A stretch of 7,513 nucleotides of DNA from Planctomycetota bacterium (lineage in GTDB: Bacteria > Planctomycetota > UBA1135 > GCA-002686595): NCBI GenBank assembly GCA_029212955.1, contig JARGOW010000172.1:1-7513 (forward strand), written 5' to 3'. Below are positions 1 to 6,023 of this stretch, in pieces (within the stretch, counting starts at the first letter, position 1; every line of letters starts with the position of its first letter). The notes under the pieces are model-generated. The model searched no databases. It was given only the letters and a program-made list of their open reading frames with translations, and was not told the DNA's origin. Position numbers and translations under genes: made by a program.

Positions 1-140
1 AACCAGATCGGCTGACTTGGAATGGGCCCAGCCCGAAAGCTCCGGGCAGGGGCGACCGGGTTATGGAATGGGATCCATTTGAGATCCATGGAGGTTGGGA
101 TTCTTGGCAATCCCGGGCTCCTCATTTACAATCCCCCACC

Positions 141-1925
141 ATGAGTACCCCCACGGGCCCTAGCCGCTGGCGAACCTTCGCCACCGCCACATTCCTTGCG
201 GGCCTGATCGGCTTTGTTGGCTACAAGGGGCAGGAACAACCCGGGTCAAGCGCAGGCTCCCAGGCTTTGCAGGGTCAGGATTGGACCTTCGCCGAGGTTT
301 CCGAAGCTTCGGGCATTCGGTTTACCCACCAGGCGACGACCATCGACCCCAAGGTGCAAATGATCTCGGCCCAGATCACGGCCACCGGAGCCGGGGTTTC
401 GGTTTGTGACTTCAACAACGACGGCTGGATGGACCTCTATGCGGTCAGCAGCGCCGAAGGCTCCATGAACGGGCTGTTTCAGAATCTGGGAGACGGAACC
501 TTCCAGGACGTGGCCCCCGCCGCGGGATTGGCCGATCTCAATCGCAATGGGGTGGGATGCTCCACGGGATCGGTCTGGGGCGACTTTGACAACGACGGTC
601 ACCAAGATGTCCTCGTGTACAAATGGGGCCAAAGCGAGCTGTTTCGCAACCAGGGCGATGGAACCTTTGCCAACGTGACCGCCGGATCCGGGCTAGAAGG
701 TTGGATCAATTCCAATACGGCCAATTGGTTCGACTACAACCGGGATGGAATTCTCGACCTCTTCGTGGGTGGCTATTTCGCAGCGGAACATGACCTGTGG
801 GATTTGAATTCCACGCGCATCATGCAAGAGAGTTTCGAATTCGCCCACAACGGCGGGCGCAATCACCTCTATCGGGGTGTGGGCGATGGAACCTTTGAGG
901 ATGTCAGTGAGGAGGTGGGGTTCCGCGACACGCGTTGGACCTACGCCACGGTGGCGGCCGACTTCGATCGCGATGGTTGGCAGGACCTATACGTGGCAAA
1001 CGACTACGGATCCGAGGAGCTTTACCTCAACCAGGAAGGCCAACGCTTCGTAAACGCCGAAAACATCGGACTCGATGGAGAGTCCAAGAGCGGCATGTCC
1101 GTGGCCCTGGGCGACATTTGGGATGGGGAACGCATGGCCGTCTATGTGACCAATATCTCGAAGCGTGGCTACCTGTTCCAAGGCAACAACCTGCGGGTGA
1201 ACTTCCTGGATCGGGAGGGGCAAATGGTCCAGATCAGCGAAGGGGTTAGCGCGGACTGCGGTTGGGCGTGGGGTTCCCAATTCGGCGATCTAAACAATGA
1301 TGCCTGGCAGGACTTGGTCGTGGTAAACGGGTTCATCTCCGCCAGTCAGGACCGGGACTACTGGTACCAGATGTCGAAGATTGGACTCGCCACGGGGGGC
1401 GTGATCACCGATGCCGCGCTCTGGCCCGACATCGAAGACCGGTCCCTCTCCGGGTACGAGCGCACGCGGGTGCTGCTGAATCGAGGGCGCAAGGGGGCTC
1501 GCTTCCGCGAGGTGGGTTTGGCCCTGGGCATCGACGATCGACTGGATGGTCGAGCTGTGGTCCTCGCGGACTTTTTCCAATCGGGAAGACTCGACATGGC
1601 GGTGGCCAACCAAAAGGGAAAGTTGCTGCTGTATCGCAATCAAGCCGAGTCCGATTCGCGTTGGATCGAATTTCGCTTGAAAGGGCGTGCCAGTGGAACG
1701 GACGCATTTGGAACCGAAATCCAAATCGAGCACGGCACGCGCAAACAAATGCGGGTTCACACGGCGGCCTCGGGGTTCGCCGGCCAGAATGGACCCATTC
1801 AACACTTCGGTTTGGGTGAGAACCCAGGGCCCGTGAAGGCCACCGTACGTTGGCCCTCAGGCAAAACGCTTGTCCTGGAAAACCTCGAACTGGATACGGT
1901 ACACGCCCTCGAGGAACCCCAATGA
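141..1925 (+). CDS. Membrane-anchored FG-GAP/VCBS repeat protein with C-terminal ASPIC/UnbV domain (CRTAC1 family)
   Basis: Predicted extracytoplasmic beta-propeller protein of 594 aa; its biochemical role is unknown. Seen: residues about 14-27 form one hydrophobic segment after a short basic stretch, with no Cys lipobox, so a signal anchor is likely. FG-GAP/Ca-binding loops of the D-x-[DN]-x-D-G-x-x-D form begin at residues 90 (DFNNDGWMDL), 148 (DFDNDGHQDV), 198 (DYNRDGILDL) and 274 (DFDRDGWQDL). A slightly altered copy (DLNNDAWQDL) is at 383 and a degenerate one (DFFQSGRLDM) at 477. GDGTF turns occur between blades. Residues about 507-592 match the ASPIC/UnbV domain (GTDAFGTEI, TAASGFAGQN, HFGLGE, VRWPSGK). 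The frame is open to the left window edge and has an ATG at 63, but the ATG at 141 directly precedes the membrane anchor and the 26 extra residues look non-coding, so 141 is preferred. Neither start has a convincing Shine-Dalgarno. The stop overlaps the next gene. Family: known, common in Planctomycetota, Verrucomicrobiota and Acidobacteriota. Function in this window: not inferable beyond partnership with the next gene. Confidence 0.9.
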   Translation: MSTPTGPSRWRTFATATFLAGLIGFVGYKGQEQPGSSAGSQALQGQDWTFAEVSEASGIRFTHQATTIDPKVQMISAQITATGAGVSVCDFNNDGWMDLYAVSSAEGSMNGLFQNLGDGTFQDVAPAAGLADLNRNGVGCSTGSVWGDFDNDGHQDVLVYKWGQSELFRNQGDGTFANVTAGSGLEGWINSNTANWFDYNRDGILDLFVGGYFAAEHDLWDLNSTRIMQESFEFAHNGGRNHLYRGVGDGTFEDVSEEVGFRDTRWTYATVAADFDRDGWQDLYVANDYGSEELYLNQEGQRFVNAENIGLDGESKSGMSVALGDIWDGERMAVYVTNISKRGYLFQGNNLRVNFLDREGQMVQISEGVSADCGWAWGSQFGDLNNDAWQDLVVVNGFISASQDRDYWYQMSKIGLATGGVITDAALWPDIEDRSLSGYERTRVLLNRGRKGARFREVGLALGIDDRLDGRAVVLADFFQSGRLDMAVANQKGKLLLYRNQAESDSRWIEFRLKGRASGTDAFGTEIQIEHGTRKQMRVHTAASGFAGQNGPIQHFGLGENPGPVKATVRWPSGKTLVLENLELDTVHALEEPQ

Positions 1926-2791
1926 GCGCCCACACCCAAGCCCAAGAGAAGGGAAGGCAAAACCGCTGGATCCCTTCCCCGAAAACGCTCATCACCCTTT
2001 TCATCACCTTGATCCTGGTGATCGGCGAGTGGCGCTATGGCATCACTGGCGGCTATGACAAACTGGCTCTGACCCTGGGCAGCTGCGTCATCACCGAGAT
2101 CGTGCTGTCCTTGTTCCTGCTCAAAAAGTGGCCGGGACTGCAGAGCGCCTACATCACGGGAACCAGCCTGTCCCTTCTGTTGCGCCCTGCCGGTGGACTG
2201 TACTGGCCCTACATAGTGGCAGCGGCGCTCTCCATCGCCGCCAAGTACGTGCTGCGTTACCGGGGCAAACACCTTTGGAACCCCAGCAACTTTGCCCTGG
2301 CCATTCTGGTTTTGCTGGCCCCCAGCCAAGTGGCCCTGCTCAGCCACGAATTGGGCAATGACCTCTTGGGCAACGCGGTGATTTGGACCGTGGGATTGCT
2401 CGTGGTCTCCCGGGCTAAGGTCATCCACATTTCGATCGCCTACGCGGTGTCCTTCTCCCTCCTGGCCCTGCTGCGCAGTGCCCTGGTCGGCACCCCCGCA
2501 CTGGCTGAGCTCGCTCCGCTCACAGGTCCCATGTACCAGCTACTTTGCTTCTTCATGCTGACGGACCCGCCCACCACCGTCGCCTCCAAAAAGGGACAGG
2601 TGCTGGTGGTCGTGCTCATCGCCGTGGTGGAGTGTCTATTCCGCATGGCCAATGACTTCGAATGGCCCTTCGCTGAGATCGTCGCGCCCGCTCCGCCGAT
2701 CATATCGCTGTTTGTGGTGGGACCCATCGCCCTCGCCTGGGACCTCAAGCGAAGGCAGTCCGGAGCGGCTCAATCGGGTCGATCCGTCTGA
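1922..2791 (+). CDS. UnbU-like / RnfD-NqrB-related polytopic membrane protein
   Basis: A 289-aa integral membrane protein. Seen: about nine hydrophobic segments (near residues 22-36, 47-68, 78-108, 123-140, 149-165, 168-186, 203-213, 226-240, 255-274), a short basic N-terminus and a basic C-terminal tail. Two motifs recall RnfD/NqrB: LWNPSNFALA at 118-127 and FFMLTDPPTTV at 210-220. The [ST]GAT motif, whose Thr carries covalent FMN in true RnfD/NqrB, is not found. Shape and motifs fit UnbU, the membrane protein encoded beside UnbV in enediyne clusters and also found widely outside them. The start at 1922 is chosen because it forms an ATGA overlap with the upstream stop and has GAGGA at 1911-1915, six bases ahead; an in-frame ATG at 1850 lies inside the upstream gene. 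Translational coupling with the UnbV-domain gene is inferred, suggesting that the two proteins act together at the membrane. Transport or electron-transfer activity is not shown. Generic annotation tools may call it an RnfD-type subunit, but no other Rnf subunits are present. Confidence 0.85.
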   Translation: MSAHTQAQEKGRQNRWIPSPKTLITLFITLILVIGEWRYGITGGYDKLALTLGSCVITEIVLSLFLLKKWPGLQSAYITGTSLSLLLRPAGGLYWPYIVAAALSIAAKYVLRYRGKHLWNPSNFALAILVLLAPSQVALLSHELGNDLLGNAVIWTVGLLVVSRAKVIHISIAYAVSFSLLALLRSALVGTPALAELAPLTGPMYQLLCFFMLTDPPTTVASKKGQVLVVVLIAVVECLFRMANDFEWPFAEIVAPAPPIISLFVVGPIALAWDLKRRQSGAAQSGRSV

Positions 2792-2817
2792 TCGTAAGCC
2801 TTCAGCAGACTTGCGCT

Positions 2818-2855
2818 GCAGGATCTGGGGGTCACCTGTGCGCCACAGATCCTGC
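2818..2855 (+). terminator. 10-bp perfect stem-loop after the UnbU-like gene, terminator-like but without U-tract
   Basis: GCAGGATCTG (2818-2827) and CAGATCCTGC (2846-2855) are exact inverted repeats around an 18-base loop. The hairpin starts 26 bases after the stop of the plus-strand gene, where a terminator would be expected. Neither strand has a T-run after the stem, so intrinsic termination is doubtful. It could be an mRNA 3'-end stabilising hairpin, a Rho-linked site or a protein-binding dyad. Confidence 0.4.
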
Positions 2856-2912
2856 CCTTGGCTCCGCCCGGGGCCCGGCGTTCCATAAGCGCCGTCGATC
2901 CAGCCTCCCACG

Positions 2913-2941
2913 AAAAGGAGGACGGGTACCACCCGCCCTCC
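2913..2941 (-). terminator. Intrinsic terminator of the lipoprotein/hydrolase operon
   Basis: GGAGGACGGG (2917-2926) pairs with CCCGCCCTCC (2932-2941) over ten positions with a single A-C mismatch and a five-base loop. On the minus strand the GC-rich hairpin is followed at once by TTTT (2916-2913). It lies 71 bases past the stop of the minus-strand lipoprotein gene, in the right orientation to end that transcript. The short T-run makes it moderate in strength. Confidence 0.65.
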
Positions 2942-3012
2942 ACTCCAATGGGGCCCATCTGCCCCACTCTCGGCAGGCTTCCAAGACCTGCCAATCGCTA
3001 CCCGTACTTTCG

Positions 3013-4002
3013 CTAGTTTCCGAAGAGGCTACCGAAGGATCCCTTGAACGCGTTGAGGTTGATGGAGGTTCCGAAAAACATGGAACTATCCGAATCATCA
3101 TCACGGTCCACAAACGCCCAACCGGCTAGCAGTGAGAACTGGGGCGCCACGTCATAGCCGATGCCCACCAGGTCGGCGGCACCATCGATACTGCCGCCAA
3201 AGTCACCGGTGGAACGGCCATAGAACACGGACAGGCGATGGAACCAATTGGCCCGATCCTCCACGATGTAGAACTCGGGATAAGCCTGGGATTCGAGACC
3301 CGCATCCACGGCTGCGAAGGCCTGGGCGAGTTGCTCTGGGGTCAGACTCGGGCTACTTGCTCCGGCTTCAATCTTCGTTCGGAAGGCCCGGATCGCCTTG
3401 CGCCCGTTTTCGGAGGCAAGGGTATCGGTATCCACGGTGGTATTGCTCGCCTTGGGCAACTCGGCCTGAATGGCCACCAAGAAGACCTGAAAGTCATCCT
3501 TGTCCGTGGCGTGTAGGGCGCTCGCCACATCGGAGTCCAAGTGGCCCATGCCCTTGAAACCCGGATCTCCCGCGAGCCTCGACTCCGCGATCTTCAGGTC
3601 GACCGTGGCTTTCTTGACCTGCAAGACCCGCGAGTAGTACTTCGCCGCATCGGAGCTGGCCAGCTGCTCTTCCGTGAGCACTTCGCCATTGGCGATCGCC
3701 TTCGCCACGGCCTCGGAGAAATCCTTGCGCAACTTTTCTTCCTTCTCTTTCAAAGTGCTGTACCAACGTCCGGCGGGGTAGGCCCGCAATGCGAGCACGG
3801 TGCCGGTCCCGTCCGAGCTATCGAAGACATCGTCGGATAGGAAACCCACACCCAAGCCCACGTCTAGAAATCCGGGTGCATTGAGTTCCGCCAGGCCTTT
3901 CTTGCGGGCACCTGCCCACTGATCGCCGGTGAGTCCGCATGAGGTGAGTCCTAGAATAAGTGTGCCCAGAAGGGCCTTTGTGATTGCGTTGTTGCGTTTC
4001 AT
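3013..4002 (-). CDS. Unrecognised lipoprotein with beta-rich ends and helical middle
   Basis: A 329-aa protein I do not recognise as a family. Seen: a basic start (MKRNN), a hydrophobic stretch at 10-20 and lipobox L-T-S-C with Cys22, so it is probably processed and lipidated at the cell envelope. After the signal, residues about 45-80 look like beta strands (LDVGLGVGFLS; TGTVLALRAYPAG). Residues about 83-145 are charged and helical (KEKEEKLRKDF), and helical character continues to about 237. Residues about 243-329 return to alternating hydrophobic, aromatic and Gly-rich strands (FHRLSVFYGRS, ADLVGIGYDV, FSLLAGWAFVD, SMFFGTSINL), reminiscent of outer-membrane beta hairpins. An acidic run DRDDDSDS lies at 299-306. 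The chosen ATG at 4002 overlaps the hydrolase stop as ATGA and directly starts the lipoprotein signal; the in-frame ATG at 4236 would add 78 residues read from inside the hydrolase gene. There is no Shine-Dalgarno, so translation probably depends on coupling to the upstream gene. Co-expression with the hydrolase suggests a shared envelope role; nothing in the sequence says what it is. Confidence 0.85.
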   Translation of the reverse strand: MKRNNAITKALLGTLILGLTSCGLTGDQWAGARKKGLAELNAPGFLDVGLGVGFLSDDVFDSSDGTGTVLALRAYPAGRWYSTLKEKEEKLRKDFSEAVAKAIANGEVLTEEQLASSDAAKYYSRVLQVKKATVDLKIAESRLAGDPGFKGMGHLDSDVASALHATDKDDFQVFLVAIQAELPKASNTTVDTDTLASENGRKAIRAFRTKIEAGASSPSLTPEQLAQAFAAVDAGLESQAYPEFYIVEDRANWFHRLSVFYGRSTGDFGGSIDGAADLVGIGYDVAPQFSLLAGWAFVDRDDDSDSSMFFGTSINLNAFKGSFGSLFGN

Positions 4003-5657
4003 TTTGCTGTGGGGGGAACGGGGGGAAGCGGTGCCCAAATGCGGATACCTTGATCGTCGTGCAAGTGATAGGCGCTGGGTCCTTCCGTGCTCCAATACTC
4101 GGAACGCCAGAAGGGGCCGTCGTTGAAATCCCCATGTCGCTGGGGAATGGAATCGCCATGCACGGAGAAGACCTTCACCCCCATGTGCTTGCGAATCGGT
4201 GTGAAGAGATGCAACAAGGGCGCCAGGTTGAGCCATTTGCCCAGGACCGAATCCTGGGGCGTGGACGGGGTCGTGTAATACACGTCAATCCACTCCAATA
4301 AGCTTCCCCGCGGCACGATCAAGTCGTAGTTGGCTTCGCTGGCATCGGCCAGGGGATGCAAGGTGAGTACGTGGAACTTGCACCGGTCAACCACGCATCC
4401 GCAGTCCTTTGTGCGCAGGTGCTTGTTGCGATGGGTCACAAAGGGCTGCACAGCTTCGGAAGCCTCGCGCACCGAGCATGCGGGGGCCATGTAGACCACA
4501 TCCGTGACGGGCAGGTCCCAGCCGACTTGGTTGCCCTGTTCACCGGCCAGGGGCAATTCGGCCACCTCCAATTCCAATAGCAGGTGGTTGAGGGCGATGG
4601 CGCCCATACTGTGTCCTACCAAAACCACATCGAAGTCGATGGGCGTCCCGTCGTCCGCGGCCACACCAAGGGTCTGTTGAGTCAAACCCTTGGCGTCGGT
4701 TTGCTTGTGGGCCAACTGGCTTGTAATGCTTCCCATCAAGCGCAGTAGAACGCCCCGGGGCCGATCCCCCATGCGCTCCATCACGGCCTCGGTCGTCCTT
4801 CCAGACTTGCCCGCATCGATTGTTTCCAAGGGCGTTGCCAGGGCAGCGACCCGGTGCAGCATGACCTCCCAGGCACCACCGCCCAATCCATCGACCCCGG
4901 CCTGCGTCACCAATTTCGGCAAGAAACTCACCACATACTGCACACCTCGGCGAGTTTGGGTCCAAGCACTTCGATAGTAGGTTCCTACCGAAACCTCGGG
5001 GCCATGGAGCCAGCCCTCCTTCAAAGTGTCTTCCACGGCACGAAGATCATTCCACTGCCTGGACAACGATCCGAGACCAACCGTTCTAGAGCCCACCGCA
5101 ATATCGGTGGTCATTTGAAATATGAAGCTCTTCGGTACTTGGACCACTCCGGACACCAAATCCGTAGCGAGGTACAGGGGAGAGGTAATCCACCCCACCC
5201 ATTTCCGAATCCGCCCCTGACGCAATTGGGTGGTATGGTCCCCGTAGGTCCCCCAAAAGCCCGAAGGCCAGGTCACGAAAATCGGATACGTCGGTGGAAT
5301 TGTGCCCGATGCATTGTCCCGCGCAATGGCTTGATTGGCCACGTCTGCGCTTTCCAACTTGGCATTGGGCGAACCGAGTCCCCCATGGATGTGAATCATC
5401 AACCGGGGTCGTTCCCCAGGTTTGCACGTTTTGCTTTGCTCCCGGATGAACTTTGCGGCTTGGGTAGCGATGCTCTCCAAATGGGAGTCATCGCTCATGA
5501 CCTTCCCGCTCAGGGGGTCCAACAATTCGCCGGATTTGGATGCGCGAACCACATGCTGATCGATGCCCTCACTGGGAACGTACGAAGAGACACACGCGCA
5601 AAAAAGAAAGCTGGAGAGTGCGACGGCGAACGCCAAACTCGAAGGTGTGGAAGACAT
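3999..5657 (-). CDS. Exported alpha/beta hydrolase (lipase/esterase-like) with a large insert
   Basis: A 552-aa protein with the alpha/beta-hydrolase serine signature. Seen: hydrophobic N-terminus (8-20) followed by C20-A-C22, giving a signal peptide or a non-canonical lipoprotein signal. The oxyanion-type strand IHIHGG is at 88-93 and the nucleophile elbow GHSMG at 348-352 (Ser350). By fold order after the nucleophile, DVVYMAPA (386-392), FHVLTLHPLAD (428-438) and GVKVFSVHGD (493-502) resemble strands 6, 7 and 8; Asp438 and His508 (RHGDF) are inferred as the other triad members. About 255 residues separate HGG from GHSMG, far more than usual, and include hydrophobic or amphipathic stretches near 155-190 and 240-275. 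A Cys-rich patch C419/C421/C426 may form disulphides or bind metal. The C-terminus is Pro-rich. The start at 5657 begins the signal peptide; no Shine-Dalgarno is seen. It is first in a two-gene unit with the lipoprotein (ATGA overlap). Substrate unknown: lipid, polyester or peptidoglycan-linked esters are all possible. Confidence 0.85.
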   Translation of the reverse strand: MSSTPSSLAFAVALSSFLFCACVSSYVPSEGIDQHVVRASKSGELLDPLSGKVMSDDSHLESIATQAAKFIREQSKTCKPGERPRLMIHIHGGLGSPNAKLESADVANQAIARDNASGTIPPTYPIFVTWPSGFWGTYGDHTTQLRQGRIRKWVGWITSPLYLATDLVSGVVQVPKSFIFQMTTDIAVGSRTVGLGSLSRQWNDLRAVEDTLKEGWLHGPEVSVGTYYRSAWTQTRRGVQYVVSFLPKLVTQAGVDGLGGGAWEVMLHRVAALATPLETIDAGKSGRTTEAVMERMGDRPRGVLLRLMGSITSQLAHKQTDAKGLTQQTLGVAADDGTPIDFDVVLVGHSMGAIALNHLLLELEVAELPLAGEQGNQVGWDLPVTDVVYMAPACSVREASEAVQPFVTHRNKHLRTKDCGCVVDRCKFHVLTLHPLADASEANYDLIVPRGSLLEWIDVYYTTPSTPQDSVLGKWLNLAPLLHLFTPIRKHMGVKVFSVHGDSIPQRHGDFNDGPFWRSEYWSTEGPSAYHLHDDQGIRIWAPLPPVPPTAK

Positions 5658-5692
5658 TCAGGAATGAGAAAGAAGGGCCGAAGGCAGGGCGG

Positions 5693-5706
5693 GGATGGGC
5701 CCATCC
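5693..5706. promoter_or_regulatory. 14-bp perfect palindrome upstream of the hydrolase start
   Basis: GGATGGG and CCCATCC are contiguous and form a perfect dyad 35 bases before the hydrolase start codon, in its presumed 5' leader or promoter region. It could be an operator, but no regulator gene is adjacent and GC-rich palindromes of this size can arise by chance. Confidence 0.2.
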
Positions 5707-5804
5707 TACGAACAAATTTTCATTGTGGGCGGGACGCGAGCGTCGCGCACTTCCTGGTCACGGCGTTCTTAAAGTGATTGACAAAAGACTGCGCCCAAAA
5801 ATTT

Positions 5805-5839
5805 GGGGACTTACTGAACGCCGCGTTCAGGAAGTCCCC
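5805..5839. repeat. 35-nt near-perfect palindrome, REP-like element or second terminator
   Basis: GGGGACTTACTGAACG (5805-5820) pairs with CGTTCAGGAAGTCCCC (5824-5839) at 15 of 16 positions (only A5813/G5831 mismatched) around a CCG loop. It is the strongest inverted repeat in the window. On the minus strand it is followed by AAATTTTT, so it could act as a backup terminator, but a better alkC terminator already lies upstream at 5950-5980. A GGGGAC...GTCCCC hairpin next to an AT-rich patch resembles the palindromic repeats mobilised by REP-associated tyrosine transposases (RAYT, IS200-like). No transposase is present here. Only one copy is visible, so repeat status is inferred. Confidence 0.5.
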
Positions 5840-5949
5840 TGCCCATTCGCTTCATATGCAACATCACCTTCCCCTGCATACGCGCCCACACAAAAAATGT
5901 CTTTTGATGCCACGCCCAACCGTCGCGTGAACGCGCCATTGAGCGCCCC

Positions 5950-5980
5950 AAAAAAAAACCGCGGGGGATTCGATCCCCGC
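5950..5980 (-). terminator. Strong intrinsic terminator of alkC
   Basis: The segment 5961-5980 folds into a GC-rich hairpin. GGGGAT (5964-5969) pairs with ATCCCC (5973-5978) around a TCG loop, and GC (5961-5962) pairs with GC (5979-5980), with G5963 bulged. Read on the minus strand, the hairpin is followed after two bases by nine consecutive T (complement of A5950-5958). It starts 43 bases beyond the alkC stop codon. This is a textbook Rho-independent terminator for the minus-strand transcript. Confidence 0.85.
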
Positions 5981-6023
5981 CTGCGTCTTTCCCCTCAAGC
6001 GAATGGAATCCAGCCTGTGTCGA

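Larger units (their letters stand above)
5658..6023. other. Intergenic region without genes between the hydrolase and alkC
   Basis: This 366-base stretch separates two minus-strand genes. I see no credible coding frame: open frames on both strands have no recognisable protein character. It holds, from right to left in the direction of transcription, the alkC terminator (5950-5980), a 35-nt palindrome (5805-5839), an AT-rich patch (AAAAATTT, 5797-5804) and a 14-bp palindrome (5693-5706). A promoter for the hydrolase operon should lie here, but I could not find a minus-strand -35/-10 pair with correct spacing. The base composition is more AT-rich than in the genes in several short blocks. Confidence 0.7.

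Noticed and set aside
97..114. Inverted repeat GGGATT...AATCCC before the first CDS as an upstream terminator or operator.
   Set aside because: Only six base pairs with a six-base loop and no T-run; expected by chance in DNA of this composition.
1..140. Possible 3' end of an upstream plus-strand gene (frame open from 2 to TGA at 80-82), or an N-terminal extension of the first CDS from ATG 63.
   Set aside because: Both are too short to recognise. The frame at 2-82 has no domain character, and the 26 extra residues from ATG 63 sit in front of a clear signal anchor and look non-coding. I left both unannotated.
1405..2428. Long minus-strand open frames opposite the UnbV/UnbU-type genes.
   Set aside because: They are antisense to two well-supported genes, have low-complexity Gln/Gly/Arg-rich composition and no recognisable domain.
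2972..2992. Inverted repeat GGCAGG...CCTGCC just after the lipoprotein stop, as the operon terminator.
   Set aside because: The stem is short and no T-run follows on the minus strand; the hairpin at 2913-2941 with TTTT is the better candidate.
4854..5777. A 307-codon open frame on the plus strand opposite the hydrolase gene.
   Set aside because: It is antisense to a gene with clear hydrolase motifs and signal peptide; its translation is Arg/His/Pro-rich, typical of a shadow frame in GC-rich DNA.
5778..5783. TTGACA on the plus strand as a -35 box.
   Set aside because: At 17 bases spacing the -10 position reads ATTTGG, and no plus-strand gene lies downstream.
5956..5985. On the minus strand the hairpin GGGGATCGAATCCCC resembles a tRNA T-arm, suggesting a tRNA 3' end or attachment-site remnant.
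   Set aside because: The loop begins ATC instead of TTC, the stem needs a bulge, there is no matching acceptor, D-arm or anticodon arm upstream (alkC coding lies there), and nine T follow. A terminator explains it better.
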